Positions 46,371-55,530 of a DNA stretch of 64,000 bases are shown here, piece after piece (the first letter of the stretch is position 1; the number at the start of each line of letters is the position of its first letter). The notes under the pieces were generated by a model. That model made no database searches. It saw only the letters and a list, made by a program, of their open reading frames with translations, and was not told the origin of the DNA. Where the stretch lies: positions 123,821,659 to 123,885,658 of the forward strand of contig CM061243.1 of assembly GCA_030848705.1 (NCBI GenBank). Direction: 5' to 3'. Position numbers and translations under genes: made by a program. The stretch comes from Heracleum sosnowskyi. Lineage: Eukaryota; Streptophyta; Magnoliopsida; Apiales; Apiaceae.

Positions 46371-46672
46371 CTATTATTATAAGCAAATCACCCTCTATTT
46401 GGTTGGTAGTTTGATCATTTGGTTGATTGTATTATTATTATTAAATATTTATATCATGTATTTTTTCTAAGATACATTCAAAAGTTCAAGATATTCTTAA
46501 ATCGACAACATATTAAAAAAAAATTAAAAATCAAAATACAAAAAAAAAATAGAAAAACATCATACATATATTATTATATTTGATTACTTTTCAAAATCAT
46601 ATAAATCAAGATATAGATAATAACATAAAAAATACTAAAATTCATCCGTGCATCGCACGGGTTATAGGCTAG
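46371..46672 (+). mobile_element. Short non-autonomous Helitron joined to the large one
   Basis: 302 bp. The 5' end begins CTATTATTATAAGCAAATCA, so it lacks the first few bases (TCTATA..). The 3' end is complete: hairpin CCGTGCATCGCACGG, GTTATAGG, CTAG, then T. It is the same family as 4365-4943. Confidence 0.82.
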
Positions 46673-47457
46673 TTAGAATTTATTTCACATTCACCAAATT
46701 TTACAAGAGACCTGCTAAAAGGCAATTTGCATTCATTTTTAAGTTGTCTTGACTTATTTTGGAACTTAAACAGTAGATTGAAGGACATTAACACTTCTAG
46801 TTTCAACTTGATTAGCTTTCTAAATCTTTAAACCCCAACAAATGCGTTAGCAGAATAGTAGATGGGCTGAGTTAGATTATATAAAGCATGGAATGAAGAA
46901 CCACTCTTAAAACTCTCGATGGTCTTCACACTCTCGATATAGAAATAGAATGGCTTAGTACCACATTGATAATTATAGTGCAAATCAAAGAGTTTATGTA
47001 GATGGTTTCAACTAGAAATGCAAACTGGGTAAATAGGGAGGAATAAGTCCAGTGTCGAGTTATTGGTTGTAGGTGTGCTATGTATCAGTATTTTTGTTAA
47101 CACCCGAGGCTTATAGTTTTTGTTTCCCTACCTCTATTTTCTACCACATTGAAAAGAAAAGAGGTAGTATACCAGGTTATATAGTAGAAGTCTGAACCAT
47201 ATTTGTAGTAAGATATTCCTAGGCGTTTTATTTTATTATAAGGGGACCAAATCCCTTATATAATATCATAAATATTAATTAACAGTGTCGTAAAAAATTT
47301 CCAAGTCCACCGATAAAGAACACCACTACTTAGTTTATTTGCCAGATGTTAAAATAGATCCCACATCGCTCTTGCAATGGAACTCAGCTATGCGGTTGCT
47401 TATATTATAACAACTCAGCAACTGTTTTTAGGCATGTAAGAACAAAGTCTTCTCAAC
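46673..47457. promoter_or_regulatory. Upstream region of TFIIE-alpha
   Basis: No ORF. It holds CCCACATCGCTCTTGCA at about 47361 and CTCAGCAACTGTTTTTAGGC at about 47412, both also found upstream of the TFIIE-alpha fragment at 11.7 kb. These are probably part of the ancestral promoter or leader. Confidence 0.45.
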
Positions 47458-49221
47458 ATGGATTCTTTTAATCGGTTGGTTAGATTCGCAGCCAAGGCGT
47501 TTTATGATGACATTCCAGCAGCTACCAAGACTGGCAAAAATGATAATAGAGGGCTCGGGGTGGTTGTACTTGATGCCCTCACCAGGCGTCAATGGGTTAG
47601 AGATGAAGATTTAGCCAGGGACCTGAGCCTGTCCACTAAGCAAGTGAGACGAATTTTACGGTTTTTTGAGGAAGAGAAATTGGTCAAGCGAGATCACATG
47701 AAAGAGAGTGCACAAATATATAGTAATGCTGCTGTTGCTGCCACTGGAACACAAGGAGAGGGAAAGATGAAGTTGCATACTTACTCTTATTGTTGTCTGG
47801 ATTATGCACAGATATACGATGTTGTGAGATACCGGATGCACCGTATGAAGAAGAAGATAAAAGATGAACTGGAGGATAGGATTACAATTCAGCAGTATGT
47901 ATGCCCTAACTGCAACAGAAGATACACTGCTTTAGATGCACTATACCTTGTTTCTTCTGAGGATGAATTTTTTCACTGCGAACATTGCAACGGAGAATTA
48001 GTGGTAGAGAGTGACAAGTTAGCAGCTGAAGAAATGGGAGATGGAGACGACAATGCAACAAGAAGGCGTCGTCAAAAATTTAAAGACCTGCTTCAGAAGT
48101 TTGAGGAGACGCTTAGGCCGTTAACGGATGTACTCAACAGAGTCAAAGACTTACCTGTTCCTGATTTTAAAACCCTCAAAGACTGGAAAGTTCAAGCATA
48201 TGCTGCTGCACGTTCAGATGGTGATGCCAATGATCCATCTAAATGTTATAATGGTACTCCAATGCCATCTCTTGGAGAGACAAAGGTTGAAGTTGCCTTG
48301 CCTGATTTCAGAGAAATAGGAGCAAATGTCAAATCTGAAAATACAAGTACACCAACGAAAGTTTTGCCTCCTTGGATGATTACGAAAGGGATGGTTCTTA
48401 CTGATGAGCAGCGTGGTGAGGTTAAGCAAGTGTCAAATGTGGAGGGTGCTTCTGCAGTATCTGATGACCACAAAGATCTTGCAGCATATTATGCTTCTTA
48501 TCAAAAGCAACAGGAAGGTACATCGCGTCAAGTTGGCATGAAATCTAAGCGTGGATACAATGATGATGATGATGACGGAGATGAAGATGTTGAATGGGAA
48601 GAAGGTCCAATAGCTGGTGGAACGTTGGACTTAAATGCCAAATCTGAAAATACAACAAGTACACCAACGAAAGTTTTGCCTCCTTGGATGATTACGAAAG
48701 GGATGGTTCTTACTGATGAGCAGCGTGGTGAGGTTAAGCAAGTGTCAAATGTGGAGGGTGCTTCTGCAGTATCTGATGACCACAAAGATGTTGCAGCATA
48801 TGCTGCTTATCAAAAGCAACAGGAAGGTACATCGCGTCAAGTTGGCATGAAATCTAAGCGTGGATACAATGATGATGATGATGACGGAGATGAAGATGTT
48901 GAATGGGAAGAAGGTCCAATAGCTGGTGGAACGTTGGACTTAAATGCCAAATCTGAAAATACAACAAGTACACCAACGAAAGTTTTGCCTCCTCGGATGA
49001 TTAAGAAAGGGATGGTTCTTAGTGATGAGCAGCGTGTTGAGGTTAAGAAAGAGTTAAATATGGAGGGTGCTTCTGCAGCATCTGATGACAATGAAAAGAA
49101 TTTACAGGTCGCGTATTTGGAGGCCATCTATACCGCTCTATATCAAAGGCAACAGGAGCTAGAGTCTAAGAGAAAACAGGAGCCTGTTAACAGCTGGTGG
49201 AACGTTGGACTCAAATGTTGA
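47458..49221 (+). CDS. Transcription initiation factor TFIIE alpha subunit, with internal repeats
   Basis: TFIIE-alpha recruits and regulates TFIIH at RNA polymerase II promoters. The ORF begins with the winged-helix domain (MDSFNRLVRFAAKAFYDD; RRQWVRDEDLARDLSLSTKQ; LRFFEEEKLVKRDH). It continues with the conserved HTYSYCCLDYAQIYDVVRYR segment and a zinc ribbon (YVCPNCNRRYTALDAL and FFHCEHCNGEL, four cysteines). A middle helical region (RRRRQKFKDLLQKFEETLRP) follows. Three 103-residue units start near residue 290, each with PTKVLPP.MI.KGM, MKSKRGYNDDDDDGDEDVEW and GPIAGGTLDL; the third is more diverged and lacks the acidic stretch. The frame ends in WWNVGLKC at 49221. The expected C-terminus (TAGGTLDSNVEADA, DEDDIDWEEG) continues in another frame to about 49374, so a 1-2 bp indel near 49185 has altered the end. 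No introns are visible; it may be a retrocopy. 587 residues is longer than usual because of the repeats. Confidence 0.88.
   Translation: MDSFNRLVRFAAKAFYDDIPAATKTGKNDNRGLGVVVLDALTRRQWVRDEDLARDLSLSTKQVRRILRFFEEEKLVKRDHMKESAQIYSNAAVAATGTQGEGKMKLHTYSYCCLDYAQIYDVVRYRMHRMKKKIKDELEDRITIQQYVCPNCNRRYTALDALYLVSSEDEFFHCEHCNGELVVESDKLAAEEMGDGDDNATRRRRQKFKDLLQKFEETLRPLTDVLNRVKDLPVPDFKTLKDWKVQAYAAARSDGDANDPSKCYNGTPMPSLGETKVEVALPDFREIGANVKSENTSTPTKVLPPWMITKGMVLTDEQRGEVKQVSNVEGASAVSDDHKDLAAYYASYQKQQEGTSRQVGMKSKRGYNDDDDDGDEDVEWEEGPIAGGTLDLNAKSENTTSTPTKVLPPWMITKGMVLTDEQRGEVKQVSNVEGASAVSDDHKDVAAYAAYQKQQEGTSRQVGMKSKRGYNDDDDDGDEDVEWEEGPIAGGTLDLNAKSENTTSTPTKVLPPRMIKKGMVLSDEQRVEVKKELNMEGASAASDDNEKNLQVAYLEAIYTALYQRQQELESKRKQEPVNSWWNVGLKC
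48330..49200. repeat. 309-bp in-frame tandem repeat in TFIIE-alpha
   Basis: Units begin CAAATCTGAAAATAC at 48330, 48639 and 48948: an exact 309-bp (103-codon) period. Units 1 and 2 are almost identical, apart from compensating 3-bp changes; unit 3 is shorter and diverged. The repeat keeps the frame and duplicates the acidic DDDDDGDED tract. Confidence 0.92.
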
Positions 49222-49590
49222 AGCTGATGCTTTAGGAGATGAAGATGACATTGACTGGGAAGAGGGATCCAAATTTGTAGTGTCAACATCACATCTAGTC
49301 ACTTCTACTCCTGTACAATTAAATTCTGTAGCATTTTTGAAGCCTGATTTGTACCTGAACAAATTAAAAAGATGACATTTGTATTAAAAACTTATTTGTA
49401 TTGATATTTACATTCTAATGCCAAGAGAGGAGAATGTAATTTATAATATTACATCACTTAGTTCAATCTTTCCCATGTTACCATCATTTTTTGTTCAATG
49501 GGATCCATTAATCCAGTATCATTATTCATGTAATTTATAGTGTTGTTGAATTGAGTTCACCTGCTACTTTCAAACCAGCAACACACGCCC
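49222..49590. other. Frameshifted 3' end and 3' flank of TFIIE-alpha
   Basis: 49222-49374 continues the ancestral reading frame, out of phase with the ORF. About 49333-49440 (TTGAAGCCTGATTTGTACCT, CATTTGTATTAAAAACTTAT) is repeated at 55.52-55.63 kb and, reversed, at 205-298. Confidence 0.65.
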
Positions 49591-49900
49591 AAACACAAAA
49601 CAACTTTACAAATCCTACAGTTATTTGAGTTTCGTAGGTTTCACTTTTTCAAATCCTACTGTAATTATAAATGTAACAGTTTCTACAATTACCGGAACCT
49701 AAACTAATAATCGCAATCATAAATGCCAGTTTTCAAGGTCTACCATTTTCCGAAAGCACTGTAAACTGTAATTATAAATGTAACAGTTTTTACAATTACC
49801 GGAACCTAAACTACTAATCGCAATCATAAATGTCAGTTTTCGAGGTCTACAATTTTTCGAAAGCACTCTAAACTGTAATTATAAGCAGTAAAAAAAAAGT
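49591..49900. repeat. Two-unit copy of the 107-bp repeat, inverted
   Basis: Reverse complement of the 9.86-10.29 kb array, with about two units instead of four (TAATTATAAATGTAACAGTT at about 49664 and 49771). Confidence 0.8.
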
Positions 49901-49903
49901 ACC

Positions 49904-50266
49904 TACGAGTGAGCAACTTCAGTAGCTTTCTTCTTTCCAAACATATACCCTAACATTACATCTTCCAAACCTGAGTCACACCAAAAAATAAAACAACACC
50001 GAGTTGACTCAGCTTTATTTAATTTAATTCAAAATAAATAAACAAATTAAAGTGCGGATAGAGAAAAAGTTTAAGATTAAACCTGGGAGAGTAGGAGATT
50101 CGTTCACGATTGGCAACTGAGTTTGAGCGCGAGTTATAAGGTTGTGATTATTAATTGATTTAGTTGTAAATTTAAATATAATTTTAGGGTTTATGAATGG
50201 TGAAATAGAGGGAAATAAAGTAGGAGTGAAGAAGAGGGTTGAAATGGAGTTGAATATCTTAGACAT
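49904..50266 (-). pseudogene. Second copy of YtqB/MnmM-type methyltransferase exons 1-2
   Basis: Mirror of 9470-9835. Exon 1 starts MSKIFNSISTLFFTPTLFPS at 50266 and keeps the SINNHNLITRAQTQLPIV block. Exon 2 (about 49970-49907) reads GLEDVMLGYMFGKKKATEVA, with the more typical Glu where the left copy has Gln. No catalytic exons follow downstream (below 49.9 kb lies the 107-bp repeat, then the TFIIE-alpha 3' flank). It is a fragment. Between exon 1 and the ACR fragment at 50.34 kb, the leader TTGTACCGGGAATGACTGAG is conserved with the left copy. Confidence 0.78.
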
Positions 50267-50340
50267 TGTTGTACCGGGAATGACTGAGTCGAGTTAAGTT
50301 TGGATCGAGTTTATATTTGTTTTAATAAACATACAAACGT

Positions 50341-50715
50341 GAAGAGGTTGCTCTCAGATCGCATGTAAGAACGAAGTCTTCTCAACACGATATATATATA
50401 TAAAGACCAAGATCCAAAAAATAACAACAGCTTGTTTAGCTTACCCTCATCTTTAGTTGTTGATAGTTCTTCAAGTTTAATCGAAGTGCGTTTATATCTC
50501 ACGAGTGTTTGATCACCTGTTGTTGAAGAAGATGATGGAGTGGCCTTCATCTTATTTAGATGAATATGAAAAACTTATCACGCGCCTGTCACCTCCCAGG
50601 TTTTTGCAAACTCCCACCTGTTTATACATATATGTTAGTGATCTACGTAAATTTATGAGAATAATGTAGTATACAATAGTCTTAATAAACAAGATTTTGA
50701 TTAAATCATATAGAT
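50341..50715 (+). pseudogene. Second copy of ACR promoter, exon 1 and start of intron 1
   Basis: Inverted copy of 2882-3262. It contains the TATA run (50391-50404), leader, exon 1 (ATG at 50534: MEWPSSYLDEYEKLITRLSP) and the donor AGGTTTTTGC, then about 110 bp of intron 1. It ends abruptly at 50715, where EXO70 coding sequence begins on the other strand. No further ACR exons exist here. Confidence 0.82.
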
Positions 50716-52375
50716 TTCTTTTAATTTTACCCTGGAGGTCCTCCGATGAGTATTTGATATATCTGTCTTTGTACCTTTCACACTGTATATGGCTACCATA
50801 TTTCTCTAGAAAAGATTTATAAGCCGGAAGCAACTTACACAGTATCAACTTGTCAAGCTGACCGGCCAGCTGCATATCCAACACATATGAGTGAGTCATA
50901 CAAACTTCCTCAAATGTAGCATTAAAAGTCTTCAACCTCTTCTTCAGAGACTTCTTTGAGACCCCGTTAAAAAATGGAAACTTATAGTTTAATCCATCGT
51001 CTCTTAAACAGTACAAAACCCTCTGCAAAATGGATGAGATATAGTCTTCTGCTGCCTTCCAGACATTTCTGCTTAACCTTAAGGGATACTCCTTTCCAAT
51101 AATCTCTAGCAGTTCCGGAGACTCTTTAATAGTCCTAGTTATATAGCAGACATTGTTCATCAAGAATATACATCGCAACAATGAGTCCTCACTGAAACAA
51201 GTTTTACCTTCCAAATTGATTCTCAAGCTCATAATGATCCAAATGATGTGAAGTCCCAATGGGGTTCTGTTAGAAGCTGCCAAAAAATTATCATCTTCCT
51301 GATTTCCCAAACTTTTAGTTGGCCGAGATACAATTATATTTGTTAGCAGTTCCTTGTACAGTAAAATGCTAGCAACATAATTCATTGTATATTCTGTCAA
51401 AGAATGAATTGTGCCTTTTGAAGGTGGGCTGTTCAATCGCTCATTAAGCACAGTATCCTCAAAGCACATTATCAAATTCCTTACTAGAGTTCGGAGGCAA
51501 TCAGTAGTATTACTTGCACAATGAGATATAGCTGCGAATGATTCAGAGTGGAACATGTTTTGAATCTTGGGCGAGATACCAACCAGGGCCTTGTACAGTT
51601 CCAAAACAGCGAAGAGTTTTTGAAATGATGCTATAGAACTAACAGCATTGGCAAAATTGTTCAACTCAATCGCAGCATCTTTGATTATAGCTAGGAAGCA
51701 ATTGTCATACGTCACAGCTCTTACTTTATCAAAGATCTGCTCATAATATTGCTTCTCCCCAGGAAAGATGCTGTAGTAACATTTATAAGCTGCTAGTATC
51801 CATGTTCTGATTTTTGCAGCAAACTCTTCACAGCCCAAACTTTGTAAGTCGTTGGTGGTCCACTCCCCGGTGCAAAACCTCAGAAACCTTGCATCAACTG
51901 CTGACCTCCTTGAAGTTATGTAGACCTCAATGCAGTCTCCAAGACATCCTGTGGAGTGCAGCATCTCTACTATACTTTGGAGACGATAAACTTGCTCCGA
52001 GGAGAGCTCCCCGTGGTCAGTATGATTGCTTCCCTGCAACTCATAGCCATAACTGCTAGTGATGCTACTAGAGCATGCAGTTGAACTCAAAGAACCAGAC
52101 TTTGTCGTTTGAATTGAGCAATTCAATATTCCTTTAAACACCAGCTGCAGTGTTTTCATAGCACGAGCACACTGAGCCTCATAACCATAGATCATTTCTG
52201 ACTTGATTGATTGCTGGATCTTATCTACTGCATACAAGTACTGATCAAATTTTTTGCGGTCTCCATGATTGATGAGTTGTTGTAGTTGCAATGGAGAATC
52301 AAACTTTATGATTAGTTTTGCAGCTGACTCCAAACGTTTCAACTTAATATCTTCACAGTTCAATACGGTCTTCAT
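50552..52375 (-). CDS. EXO70 exocyst subunit, chimeric C-terminus
   Basis: EXO70 tethers secretory vesicles to the plasma membrane as part of the exocyst. The 607-residue ORF starts MKTVLNCEDIKLKRLESAAK and shows the family's helical rods: LQQLINHGDRKKFDQYLYAV, LGDCIEVYITSRRSAVDARF, FPGEKQYYEQIFDKV, SFQKLFAVLELYKAL, KGTIHSLTEYTMNYVASILL, CIFLMNNVCYITRTIKESPE and LPAYKSFLEKYGSHIQCERY. At DLQGKI (about residue 553) the family sequence ends. The last ~54 residues (ILFIKTIVYYIILINLRRSL..) are the antisense of ACR intron 1 and exon 1. The usual final EXO70 segment is missing. The N-terminus also looks short: an in-frame stop lies just upstream of the ATG. No introns, which fits EXO70 subfamilies with single-exon genes. 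Function is doubtful, because the EXO70 C-terminus normally binds membrane phosphoinositides. Confidence 0.85.
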   Translation of the reverse strand: MKTVLNCEDIKLKRLESAAKLIIKFDSPLQLQQLINHGDRKKFDQYLYAVDKIQQSIKSEMIYGYEAQCARAMKTLQLVFKGILNCSIQTTKSGSLSSTACSSSITSSYGYELQGSNHTDHGELSSEQVYRLQSIVEMLHSTGCLGDCIEVYITSRRSAVDARFLRFCTGEWTTNDLQSLGCEEFAAKIRTWILAAYKCYYSIFPGEKQYYEQIFDKVRAVTYDNCFLAIIKDAAIELNNFANAVSSIASFQKLFAVLELYKALVGISPKIQNMFHSESFAAISHCASNTTDCLRTLVRNLIMCFEDTVLNERLNSPPSKGTIHSLTEYTMNYVASILLYKELLTNIIVSRPTKSLGNQEDDNFLAASNRTPLGLHIIWIIMSLRINLEGKTCFSEDSLLRCIFLMNNVCYITRTIKESPELLEIIGKEYPLRLSRNVWKAAEDYISSILQRVLYCLRDDGLNYKFPFFNGVSKKSLKKRLKTFNATFEEVCMTHSYVLDMQLAGQLDKLILCKLLPAYKSFLEKYGSHIQCERYKDRYIKYSSEDLQGKIKRNLYDLIKILFIKTIVYYIILINLRRSLTYMYKQVGVCKNLGGDRRVISFSYSSK

Positions 52376-53332
52376 GCCTTTAGACCGTGGAAATGATTTA
52401 ACAAAAATCTACTCTGCGAGTTTGATGATGATGCTTCTAAAATTGAAATAGGGATGGATTCAAGTGTGAAGATCTCAAATACAATATTATTGGAAGAGAT
52501 AGTGAGGTTGGGAGCCCTTGACTTGCTGTTTGAAACTTCCTCTTCAATTTCCAGGCTCCTTCATGTATATATTATTTAATCGACATCTTTGTCTGGTTTC
52601 GGAGACGGCAAATAATTGGGGATAACTTTGGGGAATCTTGGTTCATAACATGCAACTCTTGCGTTTTGTCATGTTAACTTTTGCCAAATCCAACTTTGTT
52701 TTTAGTTGCAGACAATATTGATACATCTTTATATACAAGGCTAAGGTGTGTGAACACATGCTCCATTCTGAGATAATTCTAGAATGAAGGAGAACTGAAA
52801 CCAAGAGATCTGCAAATAACAAGCCTACCAATTACTACTAGACTACCTTATCATCCTTTTCGCCTGAAATTGATTTTCATTAAAAATAAGTAGTAAGTAG
52901 AAACTGCTCTTCTGTTAGCTGCAAATTTAGCCGGCGGAATAATGCTTAAAAGAGAATGACAAGGAAAAAATTATGGAATCATCTCAAGGAAAATTAATAT
53001 GGTGACCAGGAGATGGTATAAAATGATTGCTTTGATGCTAGCTGCAGGTTACTTCAATTCTGGGATTCTATGTAATTTGTATTTATAACTACAAACAAAA
53101 AATTCCTGGAGAAAAACTACTTCAGAAAACAGGTAGCAACACTTTAAAACTACCAGACTCATATTATCACTAGGAGAGTTCAAATGACAATAAAATGGCA
53201 TTGCTATGAAAGTGAAACATATATTCATATATGGGAAGTTTCTTCATACAATACTATAAACATCCCGAAATGAAACTCACTATAGTCATATTCATAATGT
53301 CGATGTAAGTGTTAAGCCTTGTCAAATATGAT
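52376..53332. other. EXO70 upstream region and duplicated host DNA
   Basis: 52376-53050 is unannotated promoter-side sequence without a convincing ORF. About 53110-53332 is a copy of 55.70-55.97 kb (ACTTCAGAAAACAGGTAGCA, CAATAAAATGGCATTGCTAT). Confidence 0.5.
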
Positions 53333-53894
53333 TAGAGCCGTCAATTTCGTATCCGACACGAAAACGACACGATAATTATGGGTTTGGTTTTACCTTTTCG
53401 GTATACGAACACGAAAATACACGAACACGAAATTACACGAGTGAATTTAGTGTCGATTTTGGGTTTACCCTTGGGTACACGACACAAAACGAATGTACAC
53501 GAAATAATGAAATAATTAAATAAATATTTTAAATTTATATAAATACATATAATAAATGAATGTTGTATATATTATTTTTACAATAACAAAAAAGAAAATA
53601 GTTCCAAATTTAAGTTTAACGAGATTGGCCCACACTTAACTCGTTATGAATTATTAATTTAAGAGTCAACTCGTAAAAATTAAACCGAAAATGCTAATAT
53701 TTAAATATTTTTATTTGTTTATCATATTTTTAATTTTATTTAAAATTATACGAAACACGACACGAAAAGTATACGAAACAAAGGTACACGGACACGAATC
53801 CTTAACGGATCGTGTTTCGGTTTAGCATTCATGTACACGAAACACGAAAGTACACGGCACGAAAGTATACGAACGAAACGAATTGCCAAGTCTA
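53333..53894. mobile_element. hAT-type MITE, copy 2
   Basis: 562 bp, same family as 8424-8959 but opposite orientation. Ends are TAGAGCCGTCAATTTCG and, reversed, TAGACTTGGCAATTCG. Exact 8-bp target duplication AATATGAT at 53325-53332 and 53895-53902. The duplicated host segment at 55966-55980 reads TTGTCAAATATGATCCCTCT with no insertion, a direct empty site. Confidence 0.95.
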
Positions 53895-54059
53895 AATATG
53901 ATCCCTTATTAAAAGCCCCTGGTTGCTCAAAAATGTGAAGAGAAACTTACAAACTAGAACAACATTATAGTAAAAATACTATTACATATTGTGGCATTTT
54001 CCTAGACCGTCGCATGCGACTTTTTCAGGATTAAAAGCTATGATAGAATTTTTTTCCGG

Positions 54060-54775
54060 AAAAATGTTATGTCTTTTAACCTCACCAAACACTTGAGGCA
54101 ATTGACCAAAAATACCAAAATGATACTCAAGGCCCAAGAGGCTCAAACTTGATCCCATAATATAGAAATATCCACTCTCAACCCTATAAATATCCTAGCA
54201 ATCCGAAAGGGAAAGGTATTCAGCAAATCCCATACACGTACATGTACACACAATGCTAAAGAGTAAAAGCAGCCTCTATTGTGGAGTATCTTAAACTACG
54301 GTCCAACTCCTCAGTGACCTAGGCAACGCTGCTGTCAAGGTCATTATTTAGTAGTACCGTTTGCTAATTGGTGCAGCTGACAAGCACCCTCAGATTGAAA
54401 AAATACTGGAGCTGCAAACTTATAAATTTTAATTAGCATCACATTGTCTATATATTGCTTATTATTATTACGAGTTTGCAAGTTTTATGCATAGAGCAAA
54501 ATGATACGATATTGTCTACTGATTCTGCAGCTAACTCTATCACAATTTACAACATCTGATATTACAGGTTCCATATCCAATAGTTTTCAGCGAGAAATCT
54601 GTATTTTGTAAATTGAAATTCATGTAAACAAACTGCAGAAGAGACCAATTACAGTTGGTTACTCTTGTCAGTCTTGTGTAGCTTTGCAAAACTTGCAAAT
54701 CATATGTAGGCAACAATGGCAGTCTCGGCTTCATAAAACAACATGTTTTGCTAATCAAATGAGGTTAATGTGGTT
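54060..54775. other. No gene seen
   Basis: Mixed spacer. The minus-strand ORF at 54758-54540 has no recognisable features. Confidence 0.4.
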
Positions 54776-55530
54776 AATTTTCAACATATCCAGGTTCCGA
54801 AATTAAAGAATAAAGTTTTTGGGCTGTTTCACTATTGAAGCCAAGGGTAGCCATTACCTTGTGACCAGGTGATTCCTCTTCAGACCATTTTCGAAGAAGC
54901 TTATGTACTGTGGTGACTCCCCATCTTCACCTGCATATAATAGTGGTTTAGTTACAAAAAGTTTAGTATAACAAAGAAGGGCTGTATGTACCATATATTC
55001 CAAACAGAACTTTAGTGTAATTTCTAAGAGCAGGATACCGTAACTAGGTATTACCTGTTAAATTTAGATCCTATCACCTAAGATATATCTCACGCTACAA
55101 AACCATAACATGTTCTAGGTATAAAGATGTGGTGCTTTTAACAGTTTGATAGAAGTGGTGAATTTCACATAAGCTTTTTTGGGGAGAAATTGCAGATAGA
55201 ACAGCTAGATCATCATCATGGATGAATGCCAATATCTGGGGGTTCTACTTGCTAGCACTGCCCTGTGAAATGTTTCTAGCTCTGAGGTCTATCTTGAGCT
55301 CAAGACAGAGGCGGAGGTTAACAAAATTTAGAACTTCGAAGATATTTGCTTGACTAAAATGGATTGTCCAATAATGGTATATCACGACGACACTGACAAT
55401 ATGTATTAAAAGCCATTGAGCTTCTTCGGTTAGAGGAGGATGCTCGGGAACGGGTTTCACAATTTCTTCGCGCACTTTCATAAGCGTGCTTTCATAAGCG
55501 TTATGCCATTTGTTCGCAAATTTTTTGAAG
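54776..55530 (-). pseudogene. Second copy of the unrecognised gene at the left end
   Basis: Minus strand. An exon at about 55530-55440 reads KSGFKKFANKWHNAYESTLM, KVREEIVKPVPEHPPLTEEA, the same protein as at 290-462 but with a deleted LLEKADMYFFS stretch. A further exon at about 54930-54778 follows an AG (TGCAGGTGAAGATGGGG) and reads HKLLRKWSEEESPGHKVMAT, LGFNSETAQKLYSLISEPGY, VEN, stop. The right copy thus preserves what looks like the true 3' exon. I do not know the family. A possible 5' exon pair lies at 58.82 and 58.58 kb. Confidence 0.45.

Larger units (their letters stand above)
15651..46672 (+). mobile_element. Large autonomous-type Helitron (~31 kb) with passenger genes
   Basis: The 5' terminus is TCTATACTATACTATACTAT followed by TATAAGCAAACCACC, preceded by A. 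The far 3' terminus is the hairpin CCGTGCATCGCACGG, then GTTATAGG and CTAG (46669-46672), followed by T. Between them lie a Rep/helicase gene and an RPA1-like gene on the plus strand, matching the Helitron's own orientation; this pair is the signature of plant autonomous Helitrons. The interior also holds B3, F-box and fragmentary genes. One caution: the hairpin at 46361-46370 (CCGTGCATCG) is cut in half and fused to a second, short Helitron. The outer 3' end may therefore belong to that short element, with the large element's own end truncated at 46370. Confidence 0.8.

Noticed and set aside
48214..49127. Three similar minus-strand ORFs opposite TFIIE-alpha
   Set aside because: They are the antisense of the 309-bp repeat units; the plus strand has the conserved zinc ribbon and winged helix.
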